Shown piece by piece: positions 36,466 through 51,347 of a stretch of 64,000 nt of DNA. Position 1 is the stretch's first letter; each line of letters opens with the position of its first letter. The position numbers and the translations under genes are program-made. The notes beneath the pieces are model-generated. The model was not told the DNA's origin. It saw only the letters and a list, made by a program, of their open reading frames with translations, and did no database searches. Source of the DNA: Gossypium raimondii (Eukaryota; Streptophyta; Magnoliopsida; Malvales; Malvaceae); assembly GCF_025698545.1 (NCBI RefSeq), contig NC_068572.1:682001-746000 (forward strand), given 5' to 3'.

Positions 36466-36859
36466 TTACTAATAATTAAATAACTAACAATATGATTTAC
36501 ATTTAAAAAATTGCTAAATTCAAAAATAAAAGTTTGCTTTTAAGCTAAATTAGTTAAATATGCCGGAAAAAAAAGGTTAATTAGTAAAATAGGTAGCTTT
36601 TTTTAAAAATTTAAGGAAATAAACTATTTTTTAAAAAAGTGTATGAAAGCTCATCCAATTGAGCGTGCTTACTCCATAGTTGGCAGGAAAACGCACCCAC
36701 TTAAAGAAACTTTCCTGTTGAGCTAGACATATTTTTTTGTAATTATCGAAGAATGTATTCAGCTGTACCGACTTTCACGTACTTTTCCTAAAACCAGTCT
36801 ATTTCTCTAAATTTCAGAAAAGTCCACCTATTTTGCCAAAAAAAAAAATTGGGGGAATA

Positions 36860-37450
36860 TTTGGCTAATTTAACCTTGCTTTTATCCCTCTGTCAAACTA
36901 GAACTTTGATTTATATACATACAAGAAGACATACATCCATCATCCATTCAATCAGCCAAAAAGAGAAGTCCTTTGGTTTTTTTTGTTATCATCTACTAGA
37001 AATAGTTTCAATCAATTTCAACTCATTTTGACTCATTTTTTTGACTTCCAGATCCGATTTTCTTTTTCTTTTAAATTCATCGAATCAACAGCAGAAAAAT
37101 CAAACAGAAATTCGATTCGAAAACAGAAGAATTACCTGAAACAACAACTGGATCTTGAGGAACCGCAACAAGAAGATGAATCTGAAGAGAGATCAACAAC
37201 GAAAAGAAAAAGAATCGGAGATTTTTGAAACCGATCGGTTTCGATTTCAAGCTTGCTTCCATCATCAATTCGCCAAAAAAAAGAAAGAAAATCGAGGTTT
37301 TAAGCTTCTCAGGTATTATTTCTTCCCCAATTTATCTGTTTCATAAAAAAAAAAACTGTAAATCAATGTCGATTTTCCCATTTATTTCCTCTAGAAAGAG
37401 AGTTTTCTTTTTCCCGCTACTTGTTCCTGTCCACTTACACTAGTGCGTGT
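36860..37450. other. Orphan promoter/exon-like patch
   Basis: On the plus strand, TTTATATACATACA near 36908 looks like a TATA box, followed by a CT/CA-rich leader-like stretch and a donor-like CTTCTCAG|GTATTA near 37313. On the minus strand, 37262-37133 encodes a signal-peptide-like start (MEASLKSKPIGFKNLRFFFF, then SLLISLQIHLLVAVPQDPVV), ending at a donor-like TTTCAG|GTAATTC. I could find no following exon on either strand. It may be a non-coding first exon, a gene fragment, or chance. Confidence 0.3.
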
Positions 37451-37785
37451 TACTATCAATGGGTGGGTCAAGTAAAGAGATGGTACTGAAAGTTAGATCG
37501 CCATCTTTGAAAAATAATTGAATTATTACGTTTATTTTAATGAAAGTTTTCTTAAGTAAATCTTCTTAGTAGATTTAGAATCTTTTAGTGAATAAGTTTA
37601 TCAGAGAATAAAATATTTTAGTGAATAAGCCGTATTGTTTTTTGGGGTTAAAATATGCTTGTGCATGTTATACCTTTGAAATTTAGTTTAGTTATTATTA
37701 TTATTATTTAAAGAATTTAAGCTCCTTTGTTTGCTAAACCAAACTCTTTTTTTTTTAAGTTTTCTTGAAAAATAAAAATAATTAA

Positions 37786-38094
37786 GGTAGTCGATTAAGT
37801 TTTAGTTCGCTTGAAATGGATATTATTGTCAATATATAATATGATATGTATTCGAATGCGCTGAAGTGTATTATCATCCTATTTATAAGTTGGAGAGGAA
37901 TTATGGATAGTCTTAAGTATTGTGTAAAAGAGCAGATATGATCAAAATTTATAATAATAAAATTGTTCAATAAAAAACAATTTTGGCCCTCCCCAACCCA
38001 TAAATAGAGGATAATATGCTTCAACGCACTCGAATCAACATCCTCCTATATTGACAACAATACTTATGTCAATCGAATTAAAACTCAATCAACA
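37786..38094. repeat. Head-to-head pair of SINE-like arms (palindrome)
   Basis: The left arm ('gtattcgaatgcgctgaagtg', 'tatcatcctatttataagttg', 'agcagatatgatca') is repeated in reverse on the right ('aacccataaatagaggataat', 'ttcaacgcactcgaatcaac', 'tgtcaatcgaatt'). Confidence 0.65.
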
Positions 38095-38204
38095 GAAAAC
38101 AATAAAAAGTTGTTTTCATTGATTTCGTTAACAATGATGAAAATAAGAGTTTTTAACTTTAAATGAAGTGGTTCGGTCTAAAATTCATATAAATGTAAAA
38201 ATGT

Positions 38205-38590
38205 TTTTTTTTTGTTAAAATATATAAGTTCTTGTACTCTCCACAAATTTGAAACTTAGTCTCTAAATTTTTATTTCAAGGAATTTAATCCTTTTACTTT
38301 TCAAATTTCAATATTTAGGTTCAATTATTATAGCTATTAAAATTATTTTGTTAAATTTAGATTCATTACATCGTCTTTTTTTAGTTACAAAGATACCAAA
38401 TGAGTTTTTTTCTTTAATTTTAAAATGTCACACCATTAAATTTAGAAAAATAATAATAATGTTAGCAGTTGGACTTAAAGTTTGAAATCCGAAAAATAGA
38501 GAGGCTAAATTCTTAAAATAAAAGTATAGTGATTAAATTTTAAATTTGTGAAGCATGTAAGGACCTATGGAATAGATAAACCGTATTTTA
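38205..38590. repeat. MITE-D copy 1 (palindromic)
   Basis: The left half has 'gtactctccacaaatttgaa' and 'ggaatttaatccttttactt'; the right half has the complement ('gaggctaaattcttaaaata', 'aaattttaaatttgtgaagc'). The centre carries 'aaaatgtcacaccattaaat'. A second copy occupies 55855-56545. Confidence 0.65.
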
Positions 38591-38599
38591 ACAGTGTTT

Positions 38600-40320
38600 C
38601 ATATATTAAAATTGATACATTAGTTTGAATCCATATATAAATGTAAAAAAATATTCCTCGTGTTTCTATTCTATTATAGAAACACAATTACCTAACATGT
38701 TTTTATGATTGAAAATATTTTTTATTTTCATTTAAATAATAAAAGATAAGTTTTTTAATGAAAATGAAAATAAAAGTAGAAATTATTGTCAAAAACGAAA
38801 TGGAACTAAAATTTATTTAGTTTTTTAAATTTTAAAATGGAACAAGGTTAAATTTCTTTCTAGAATTTTAACAGTATTAAAATTGTATCTGAATTTCAAA
38901 ATTTGAGCAGTAAAAGTTAAAACTCGGTTAAACACTTTTACCTCTATCGATGCTTTACCCTTATTTTATAAAAAATTGAATTTAAACTTTAAAGATGACA
39001 TTATTGGAACGAAATAAATATATTTATTTTATTTAAAATTTAAACTAATATTCATTGTTTTAGATAAATTTCTCGTTTTTGTTTGATTACAAATTAAGCT
39101 AACTTCTATGATTATTAAAATGGGTAATTAAAAGCCAAAATTCAGATTCTTTGGTTATTAAAATGGATAATTAAAAGCAAAAATTCAGATTCTTGTAAAT
39201 TGATTTCGTTGTGTTTTTTTTTCTCAAGACAGCTTTTTCTAAAAAAGATTAAATTATGGAGATTTTAAAATATTAATATTTTAAAATTTATCAATTTAAA
39301 ATGTTAATAAGTATAATTGCTTTGTTTGAATAAATATTTTTATAAAAATAATTATATTAAAATATATAATAAAAAATATTCAATATAAATATCACTAAAT
39401 TTATATATATTATAAATATTTTTAATAAAATAAAATGTTTTAAATTTAAATATTTTATTTTATAATAGCAATATGTGTATTAAATAAAATAAAATTATAA
39501 AGAATTTTAAGAAAATCACTTCTACATCTGAAATTCAAAAAAAAAAATTGAACTACTAAATTACCTTTTATAATTCTTTATAAATTTTGAAAGTCTTAAA
39601 TATTTTCAACCAAATCACGACTTGTTTGTTTTAATATTATTTTATAATAATTTATTTAGTTAAATTAAAAATTTGTTGAACAAAAATTGATAGTTTGATT
39701 GATTTGATCATCAATTTGATTTTGAAAAGCTATTTATTCTTATCGAAATTATTTTCTCAATATGAAATTAAAGCCAAAAGTTTTAAGAACCAAGTCGAGA
39801 GTCAAATTGATTTTACCACTAATTTATAATTAAATAAATTATTAAAAAATATTTATAAAAAAAGATTAACTAGTTTTTTAACCTAATTCAACCATTTATA
39901 CAAATACATAAGGCAACCAATTTGATGCCTTTTCCAGCTTGATACCCAACCTAAGGCAACCAATTTGATGTCTTTTCCAACTTGATACCCAACCAATTCC
40001 TGATTAAACCGATCAAATCCAAACATCCATGTGGACCAATTTGATCAAGTTCAAACATCCATTATGTAAACAAGAGTTTTGCAAGAATCAAACACGTTTT
40101 GGGCTTTTCAATTTAACTAAAATAGATTTTTTTTTTTTTTATAAATAAATTCCACATGAGCATTAACTTGCAAAAATAAAAAGTTACAAAACAACAATGA
40201 TAAAACCCACAAATTTTAAAAAAAATATCACCACTATTTTCATTAAACATTTCTACTTATAACATGAGATCATATAAAACATTACCAAAAACATGAAAAA
40301 TGCGATTGATAGATCCATAG
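38600..40320. other. AT-rich intergenic spacer with two small duplications
   Basis: 'ggttattaaaatggataattaaaagc' and 'attcagattctt' occur twice around 39115-39195 (unit about 41 bp). 'aaggcaaccaatttgatg' with 'cttttccaacttgataccc' occurs twice around 39910-40000. No gene seen. Confidence 0.55.
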
Positions 40321-40469
40321 TTCATTATGTTCTACAACTCCAATATAGAATATACCGATATAAAACTATGAAAAAGGGCTCATAAAGAACAGTTATTACC
40401 AAATAACCAAATGCCAATACCACCAAAAAAACACTTAAGGATAGATTTGCTAGAACATAATGTGCTAGT

Positions 40470-42969
<2,500 letters not shown>

Positions 42970-43054
42970 GGCTGATGATGCGATAAGCAGAGGCGTCGAT
43001 GGGGAACGAGATTTCAAATGACGGAGAAGATGAACTAAACTTTAAGCTTTGGCT

Positions 43055-43090
43055 TTTATATATAAGTGGAAAGGGCTAGCTAGGGTTTTA
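43055..43090 (-). promoter_or_regulatory. uS11 promoter: TATA box and telo-box-like motif
   Basis: Reading the minus strand, AAAACCCTAG (complement of 'ctagggtttt', 43079-43088) is a telo-box-like motif (consensus AAACCCTA). It sits about 20 bp upstream of TATATATAAA (about 43055-43064), which is about 90 bp from the ATG. Telo-boxes are frequent in plant ribosomal-protein promoters. Confidence 0.7.
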
Positions 43091-43249
43091 CGGGGGTAAG
43101 TTACATAATTTCATATTTTGGTCCTTGGTTTCTTGTTATTTCTTTTAAATGGTTTACGTACTTTTCTTTCTTTTCAATTTAATCTTTTAACCCTTGAACT
43201 ATACCTTTATCGCACTTTGGCATTTTAAATTATTTTAGCCCAATTTAGG

Positions 43250-43770
43250 TTAAATTCTGCCATTAGTCCCTGTACTTTACAAAATTTGCGGACTTAGTCC
43301 ATGTACTTTCATTTGATCACTTTTAGTCCCTGTACTTTTCAAAATTTAAAATTTTAGTCTTGACCCAAACAGCGCCAGTTAAATCCGTTTGGTTAAATTC
43401 AATTACTAGTCCTGTACTATGCGTATAGTTGTAGTTTTAATCCATATTCTCCAAATTGAACATTCTAAGTCCTTATACTTTCAGAATTTTGAAGTTTTAG
43501 TCTCGATGCAAATGAGAGACGTTTATACATTAACTAGATTTTTAGTGAATAATATGTGGAAATAATAAGCTGACATAACATTATACATATGATAATATGT
43601 TTAGTGCATCAGAATTTAGAAACAATAGATGTTTATGTAATGAATTTAATAATTATTATTTGGTGAGAAGTAAAGTTTTAGATTTTGAAAAGTACATAGA
43701 CTAAAACAACCAGATAAAGTGCAATGATTAAAACTACAACTTTCGCAAAATACAAAACAAAATTTAACCC
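43250..43770. repeat. MITE-B copy 2
   Basis: Shares 'tactatgcgtatagttgtag' and 'gttttagtctcgatgcaaat' at left and 'tgattaaaactacaactttc' at right with the copy at 4759. Central 'agctgacataacattataca' is also shared. It begins a few hundred bases upstream of the uS11 promoter. Confidence 0.65.
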
Positions 43771-43963
43771 CAATTTATTATGTAAAACTACATTTAATTA
43801 TATGGTTGACTTCAATTTTTGTAACGGAGTAAAAAATTGAACATCCAATTATAATATGACACGTGTCATACTATAAAATTCATGTCATCAATGATATGGC
43901 ATTCAAATTTATTGCATTTTTAATTTAAAATATTAGTCTAACCATTAACATTGTTATTATTTT

Positions 43964-44330
43964 GGTAAAAGTACCATAAAGGCCTGTACACTAAAAGTCA
44001 AATTGTATTATACCCTAAATTAAAAAATGAGCAAATTAATCATTGTACATTAGATTAAATAGTAAATTGATCATTTTGTTAAAAGTTTCATATATTTTTG
44101 TTGTTAAAATATATTCTTTATACAACAACATGAGGTGTAATGGCATGTCACCTATAACTGTTTTGTTATTTTGTCAACCATGCTAGTTTTGAAAAGTACA
44201 ATCGGATTAAATTGTAAACTAAAACGATCATTTTGCTATTTGATCTAATGTATAGGACTAATTAGCCGATATTTTTAGTTAAAAGAGCAAAATGCAATCT
44301 AACTTCTAATACAATAACCTCCACGGACGT
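43964..44330. repeat. MITE-A copy 9, intergenic
   Basis: Left end GGTAAAAGTACCATAAAGGCC; the right arm contains 'gcaatctaacttctaataca'. Confidence 0.8.
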
Positions 44331-44394
44331 TATTTCCTAATATTGGGAAATGATAGAATAATATATATTAAAACTACTTTGTTTTTTTACCATT

Positions 44395-44885
44395 CTTATG
44401 TTTGTTTTGGCATAATAATAAATTTAAGTCTCAACGTTTACATATTTGATCAAATTAGTCATTATTCTTTTCTTTAAATTAAAATTGACTCTCAATATTT
44501 CAAAACTAATCAATTTCCTTTTTTAATGAAAATGCTGAATAAAACATTAATTTCTTAATGATATTGGTGTAATAATCTAGATGTACTTCATGCTAACATG
44601 CCGTTATTTACCTTATATGTTACGTAAACAAATAATTTTGAAATATTTTGAATAAAAATAAAAATAATATAAATGTTCATACAAAATCAAAAATTAGTAT
44701 GAAGTATCGTAGATTACCATGTTTAAAATTTTAATATTTTAGTTAAGAAAAGTAGTTCAATTATTTTTAAAGGTTGATGGTCAAATTTGACTATTTTTGA
44801 AATGTTCATGCCAAATTTAGCTAAAAAGAAGAATAAAACCGAATTAACAAAATATGTAACCATTAAGAGTTAAATTTACCATTAT
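44395..44885. repeat. MITE-E copy 2 (palindromic)
   Basis: The left part 'atttaagtctcaacgtttacatatttgatcaaattag' pairs with 'gaattaacaaaatatgtaaccattaagagttaaattt' at right. Central 'atgtacttcatgctaacatg' also occurs in the copy near 61750. Confidence 0.6.
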
Positions 44886-46205
44886 ACTTTTGTTTTATAA
44901 TTATATGAATCAATCACAGATATTGATTTTTTTATTTTCTAATAAATAAGTTAGGGTTTAGTTTTTTTTTTAAATTACAAGCATATGTACTTTATCTCAA
45001 AAATAAAATAAAATAAAAAGACATTTAAAGAGTTTAGATAAAATATTAAATAAAAATTATAATTTTGTATGACTTATTTAAAATATAAGTTATGAGTTTT
45101 AATATTCAAGATCTGAATCGAATATAATTTAAAAGTTTATAATACATTATTTCTCTGTTAAGGTATTTATCTTTAAAAATTGATAAATATATAATTTATA
45201 ATTATTAAATAAAATGAACAATTTGTAAATAATGTTAGCTTGGAACTTGGATAATAATGTATATGTTTTATTATTGAATTACATGATTTGAGTTAAACTC
45301 AACATTTTCATGAACACCTTTAATTTTAAATTGATTAACTCAATTTGATTTAGATAATTTTAAAATTAATCAGTTATCAACAATTAATTAATTTGATTTG
45401 TATACTGATTGTGAAGTTATTTAGACAGATAAAACGGATAATTATGTTTTACCTCTTTCAAAACTTAAAACTTTTTTAAGATAACACATGGTAAAATTAC
45501 AGTTTGTCCCCTCCAGACGACAAATTTTCGATTTAATCATTCTAAAAGTTACATAGATACACGTCAATAAAATGATGAAATTACACATTTGTTATTATAA
45601 AAATATATAACTTCGCCCTCCAAAAAACGATTATCTAACTTCGTCCTAGTTTTCAAACTCCACAAGCGGGTTGAGAGTGTAATGCTGTCATATTTATCGA
45701 ATACTACCAAGCTTGAGCTCGATTAAGCTCATTTACCAATTTTATATTTGAGCTTGACTCGATAATTAAGCTTAAGATTAATAATAAATATTAGGGACAA
45801 TATTGTAATTTAATATATAAAAAATAAAAAGCTCGATAAGATTTACAAATCGTTCGAATCAAGTATTATTGAACTCAAGTTCGACTAGCTCAAACTCTGC
45901 TCAATAATTACCAAATCAAAATTAATTTTTTAAATTTAAACTCAAATAAGATATGAGCAACAATGTCTCATTCCCCCCTTCCTTGCTCAAAAATCAATAT
46001 ATCCAACGAATGATTTTTAATTGAAGTCAATTTCGGTTTTTTTTTTTTTCAATTATTCCGTGGATTTTCTTTTATAAATTAATTATATTTGCTCAATTAA
46101 TTTTTATTTTCCAGCAGGCAAAATTCCCAGTTTGGTTCAACTCGTCCCAAAACAAAGTTTCTTTTAAGACTAATCCCCAAAAATTTCGCATAAAATACCT
46201 CTTCG
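44886..46205. other. Intergenic up to VAMP714, with repeat remnants
   Basis: 45485-45650 is a repeat-G fragment ('ggtaaaattacagtttgtcccc', 'gatgaaattacacatttg', 'aacttcgccctcc'). 45710-45905 is a short inverted pair rich in 'agcttgagctcgatt' and 'cgactagctcaaactctgctc'. The last ~150 bp should be the VAMP714 promoter and leader. No further gene seen. Confidence 0.5.
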
Positions 46206-46269
46206 TTGCCGCCTCCGCCATCTAATTTAGCTTTGAAATCAGTGAAAAAAAGAAGAAGGAAGGTTCTCG

Positions 46270-49249
46270 ATGGCGATTCTTTACGCCGTGGTGGCTCGAG
46301 GCACGGTGGTTCTAGCGGAGTTCAGTGCCGTAACGGGGAACACCGGTGCGGTGGCACGACGGATCCTCGAGAAACTCCCGCAAGAAGCCGATTCAAGACT
46401 CTGTTTATCGCAGGATCGATATATCTTTCATATACTTAGATCGGATGGCCTCACTTTCCTCTGTATGGCTAATGATACCTTTGGAAGTACGTTTTCTTCA
46501 TGAATTTTGGGTCTTTTTATCCTTTGTTACGAGTTTAAATTTTTAGGTAAATGAAGCAGTAAAAATATATAATCGTTACTTGAAATGCGCGCTTCATTTT
46601 AATTTTTAGTACTTGTAACTGATTTTATTGTGTAATTGTCGATATAATTTTCATTTAATTTAGCATTGATTTTTTTTTAAATACTTTAGTGCTATGTTTA
46701 GGAACACGAATTTGGAGATTTGGAATTTTATTTACCTTGTAAAATTTGAGAAGATATGCATAAATTAGTTGAGATTCAATATCCTTATATCCTTGTTGGA
46801 TAGGTTGTTTCCGCACTTTCTATGATCTAAAAGGTTAAACATGATTATGTGTGTATATAAATTTAATAAGAGGTAAGGGGTCGGGATTGTATCCAACCCG
46901 GGACTGATGATCTCAAGTCCTTTGGCACTCCACCTATGTCAGTCGACAATCATGCATAAATTAGTTCAAGTTTGATATTTGCCTTGCACCTGTCCGGATG
47001 AGAATACAAGTTCATCTTCTGGGAAGTACACTTGTTGGGAGGGTTTTAGCTGAAAACGTTATTGGCTTGCCCGGATTTAGTCCCTAAGTTCAATGTGACT
47101 TGGGATACCTTGGGATTACACTAAAGGGTAAAAAAGAAAAAGATAGAGATGACTATAATTATGAGTCACGATTAACTATTGTGTTTCAATGCAGGGAGAG
47201 TTCCATTTTCGTACTTGGAGGATATTCACATGAGGTTCATGAAAAATTATGGTAGAGTGGCTCGTTATGCACCAGCATACGCGATGAATGATGAGTTCTC
47301 ACGGGTATTGCATCAACAAATGGAGTTTTTCTCCAGTAGTCCAAGTGCAGATACTCTCAATCGTGTTAGAGGTGAAGTGGGTGAGGCAAGTATCTTGCAT
47401 TGGTTGGAATTTCATTTTCTACATTCTTTTTTTTTTTTACCTTGGGCCTGAAAATGTGTTTATTGGTTGCAAATTGACTTGCTTTTCATACTAAGTCAAG
47501 TATGCTCATATTTTTGACTATCCACTTCCTAAGCCATAGTCAGTGTAATGTCTTGTATATTCAAATCTAGTCCTTGTTGAGGGGGTCGGCTCTCTTTCGG
47601 GAGAAGCCTTTGAATTTGAAGTGTCGTCAACTGAGCAGCCGATCGGACTCTTAAACATTGGAGGTATTGTGCCCGGGATGTTTATGCTCGGTTTTTGCCC
47701 CGGGGTTTCTCTCCCAACTTCAAGAAGAACCCAACGGGTTCATGGAATTCAGGGGCTAAAACCGAGCATAGACGCTTTGGGCACAATACCTCCACTGTTT
47801 GAGGGTCCGATTGGCTGCTCGGCAGACAACACTTCAAATACTTCTCCTGAAAGAGAGTTGGACCTCCTCAACTGTCCTGAATGTGGCAGTTTTCCAACTT
47901 TGCAAACAACATACTAGTGTAATCACTAGTTTGGCTGAGAAAAAAACCCGTCAATTGCTCAATATCTATTCTGAAAATGTGTGTGCATGTTATTGTCTTT
48001 ATTGACATCATTGAATGGAAGCATATCAAGTGATCAATGTGCCCTGAATTTGTTATTTTTATTTAATTTTCAGATACGTTCAATCATGGTGGAAAACATT
48101 GAGAAGATACTCGAGAGAGGTGACAGGATTGAGCTTCTTGTTGACAAAACTGCTACAATGCAGGATGGTGCATTTCACTTCAAGAAACAGTCTAAACGCC
48201 TTCGTCAAGCACTTTGGATGAAAAATGCCAAACTCTTGTAAGTACATCCAACTTTTTTTTAACTGATTATATTTACAGAAATATAGAGAAATAGCCAATT
48301 TACGAGTCCTCTTATCATCTATAATCTTGGAGCAAAAGCATGAATAGTGGCTTCCATTGTCAAGGGAACCACAATGGAGCAATTTTTATTTTATATCTAG
48401 AGATTTTATCTTGCCACTGACCTTGTTCAATTTGGGTTGATCAAAATGGTGAAATGTCAATCCTCCGATGCATCTAATATGAATACTGTGTACAAGGCTC
48501 GTTATAAAAGGAAAACCGGACAAACCGAGAAAAACATCACTTTTAGCTTTGATTATCATTGAAGGATGTTTTTTTTGAGTAGTCAGTTGAGTAGCCACTG
48601 GTTTTGACCAATTTTCGTGGACAATTGACACAGAAAACTTATCTGATTGTACTTTTAGCTTGCATTTCTTATTATCCATGCACATGGATAGAAAATCATC
48701 CTAACATCGGTAAAAGTATCATGGAGGTCCTCTACACTAAAAAATGGGCAAATTAGTTACTGTATGTTAAATCAAAGAGCAAATTGATCCTTCTGTTAAA
48801 AATTCCATTAATTTCTACTATTTAAAACTGATCCCTATACAACAGCATGAGATACACATGACACATCACGTGTCACTGCTCGGTTATTTTGTCAGCCGCG
48901 CCAGTTTTTAATTGCACAAATGGATGAAAACTTTAACAAAAATAACCAATTTACTCTTTGATCTAATGTTCAAGGATTACTTTGCCCAGTTTTTAAGTAG
49001 AAGGGGCAAAATGCAATCTGACTCCTAGTACAGGGGTGTCCATGGTATCTTTACTTCCTAACATCTAATTAATTACACGAACTGTAAACTGCTCACATCT
49101 TTGGTGCATGTTGAATACCACATAAGGGAACTTATACATCTACTTTTACAACAAGCAGGGCCATGCTAACATGCTTGATCGTGCTGATACTCTACCTAAT
49201 AATTGCTGCTTGCTGTGGTGGTATCACTCTACCATCATGCAGATCCTGA
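46270..49249 (+). CDS. VAMP714: R-SNARE of the longin type, VAMP714
   Basis: A vesicle SNARE of the plant VAMP71 group, which acts in fusion at the tonoplast and endomembranes; VAMP714 has been tied to PIN vesicle delivery in Arabidopsis. Exons: 46270-46486, 47195-47385, 48074-48237, 49159-49249; in frame, 220 aa as in the family. The longin domain covers about 1-120 (MAILYAVVARGTVVLAEFSA, then FHILRSDGLTFLCMANDTF). The SNARE motif covers about 135-190, with the zero-layer Arg in GDRIELLVDKTATMQD. The basic juxtamembrane FKKQSKRLRQALWMKNAKLL is followed by a C-terminal anchor LAMLTCLIVLILYLIIAACC and the VAMP714 tail GGITLPSCRS. Intron 2 has a GC donor (GAG|GCAAGT). Intron 2 also holds a hairpin element and intron 3 a MITE-A copy. 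Confidence 0.96.
47571..47880. repeat. Compact hairpin element in VAMP714 intron 2
   Basis: The left arm has 'gagggggtcggctctctttc', 'cagccgatcggactcttaaa', 'ggaggtattgtgcccgggat' and 'atgctcggttttt'. The right arm has the reverse complement: 'aaaaccgagcatagacgctt', 'gggcacaatacctcc', 'gggtccgattggctgctcgg' and 'gaaagagagttggacctcct'. Arms are about 120 bp with a ~50-bp loop. The GC content is higher than the surrounding intron. It looks like a young MITE or a long-hairpin RNA source. Confidence 0.85.
48709..49056. repeat. MITE-A copy 10, in VAMP714 intron 3
   Basis: Starts GGTAAAAGTATCATGGAGG and ends CCATGGTATCTTTACTT. It is flanked by an exact 9-bp direct repeat CCTAACATC (48700-48708 and 49057-49065). 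A 9-bp target duplication is the hallmark of Mutator-type transposition and gives the family its likely class. Confidence 0.9.
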
Positions 49250-50950
49250 GTGACGCACTCACTGGTTTAAATTCCTCTACTAAGGATTATTTTATGCAAG
49301 TTTGTTCCAATAGTTCATCTGTTTCGAGTTCGGTTTTGAGGAATATTTGTAAACATAGTGTTTATTACGATACTGCTCTAGAATCCCAGCAAAATATCTA
49401 TATAGTTCACAACTCTTCCTGCACCTCACCACCTAGATATTGTAATCTCGGAAGAATGAGTTGCCATTAAAGTTGCTGTGGATCATCTTTGTATTCTGTA
49501 AATGCATGGAATGTATGTAGTAGTGAATTTTTTATTTGTTTTCTGGGTTCAAATAAATGCTTTTTTAGACTATACATTTTCATATATGTTATATACTAGA
49601 ATCCATGTATGCATTTCTTGGTTTCAGTTTGTGTTTCCTGTGTAATACAAATTAACACATTATTAAATGTGTCATATTAGTCGTCTTCCGTATTCTCTTT
49701 TTATATTTTTATACTTGAAAATAGTAATAAAAAAAGTTTTTCTTTACCCTACCCATGGGGTTCATTGTGTAACATATATTTGTTAAAAATCAGGGACAAA
49801 ATTTGTAACTTTCCATGAATACTCTTGATTTTTATTGCGATCAACATAATTTGAGGATAAAAAGTAATATCTAAAATAAAATTTAATTAATTAATAGTAT
49901 GCAAGAAAATATCAAAATTTTATAATTAAAAAAAGCATATGATGTCAATGTTTCATATCTTTGATTTCTACCTTGAAGAGTTGTATTTAATTATGAGAAT
50001 ATAATAAATAATTTTATATGATTGTTTTAAATATCCATAATATTATTATAAGATGTTGCTTTACCATTGCATATTTTGTAGTTTTCTAATTGTTTTCAAT
50101 TTTATATGAAAATTGTACTAATATTTCCATTTTAAATTGTAAGGGCTTAAATGAGAAATATTTCATACTTCAAAAGGACTTAATTATATAAGTAAAAGAA
50201 TCAAATTAACCTTAATGTATAACCTTCTAAAATTATTATAAGTTTGAATAGTTGAAATCTTATTAAAGTTTTAAAATAAAGAAAATGTAGTTGATTAAAT
50301 TAGAGATCGTTGTGATTGACATATTGAAGAAGAGGTCAAATAAAATTGAAAGAGTTCTAGTTATTGGTGGCCAATGGTAACATTAATTACATAAAATTAA
50401 ATTTAATGTTGTTTTTAATAGATTAAAATTAACAATTGTGAAAATAAAATCAATTCAATTCTTAAAATTATTAGTGAAATTATTCCGTACATGTCAATGG
50501 AGTTTTAAACTCTAACAGTCTAATAAAATATTAAAATAAACATCTTAAAAAAGAAACAAATATCAATTCTCGAAACAAAACAACTATAATGCCAATGTAT
50601 CAAATATTCACTTCAACATTAATCATATAAAATTAAAATTAATGGTTGAATTAAGTATTTTATATGATATAAATTATATAATAATTATAGATATATTAAA
50701 GCATTAATTGAATTAACAAATTGCAAATTTTCATTTATTTTCCTACAAGTTCCATTTATATTTGGGAGATTCTTTAACATTAAGTATAAATTCGCCTAAA
50801 AATAATTTCATAATGGTCAATAAATAATTTAATCCTTCATTATTGACATGTCATGCATAAAGAGACACCACATAAATTTTTTTGGGTAAAACATTAAAAA
50901 ATTCTTAAATATATTTACTTTGTAATATAATTTATGATATGATGTATATT
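49250..50950. other. VAMP714 3' UTR and AT-rich spacer
   Basis: The first ~400 bp are probably the VAMP714 3' UTR (several AATAAA-like signals, such as 'caaataaatgc' near 49550). The rest is AT-rich with no gene or clear element. Confidence 0.5.
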
Positions 50951-50952
50951 AA

Positions 50953-51347
50953 ACCTGTCCATGGGCCCGGCCTGACGGCCCGTCTGAAATATGGGAGGGT
51001 TAGGTAAAAATATAGGCCCGAAATATGGGCTTGGGCAAAAAATTGGGGCCCGTTTAAAAAATGGGCCGGGCTCGGGCTCAATTTTTTTGGCCCGAGCCCT
51101 GCCCGAATATAATAAATATATATTTTTTTATTTTTATTTTTTAATTTTAAAATACTTTAAACTTTTTTATTTTTAAAATATATATTTTTTGTGTTTATTA
51201 AAAATCGGGCCGGGCTCATTATTTTTTCCTGGGTCGGGCCTGGGCAAAATTTTAGGCCCATATTTTAGGCCGGGCCTAAGAGTCAGGCCAAAAAATTTTC
51301 CCGGACTCGGCCCGAATCCAGCCCGGCCCGGCCCATGAACAGGTCTA
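50953..51347. repeat. GC-rich palindromic element (CCTGTCCATGGGCC ends)
   Basis: Terminal inverted repeats: CCTGTCCATGGGCCCGGCC at left and the complement GGCCCGGCCCATGAACAGG at right. Inner arms are rich in GGGCCGGGCTCGGGC and GGCCCGAGCCC, around an AT-rich centre. Similar 'cctgttcatgggcc' elements are widespread in plants. The target duplication is unclear (TAAA on both sides). Confidence 0.8.

Noticed and set aside
36983-37443. Three overlapping short plus-strand frames as a coding gene
   Set aside because: They are Lys/Glu-rich or Phe-rich low-complexity frames with no domain and conflicting phases; only the possibility of a leader exon was kept.
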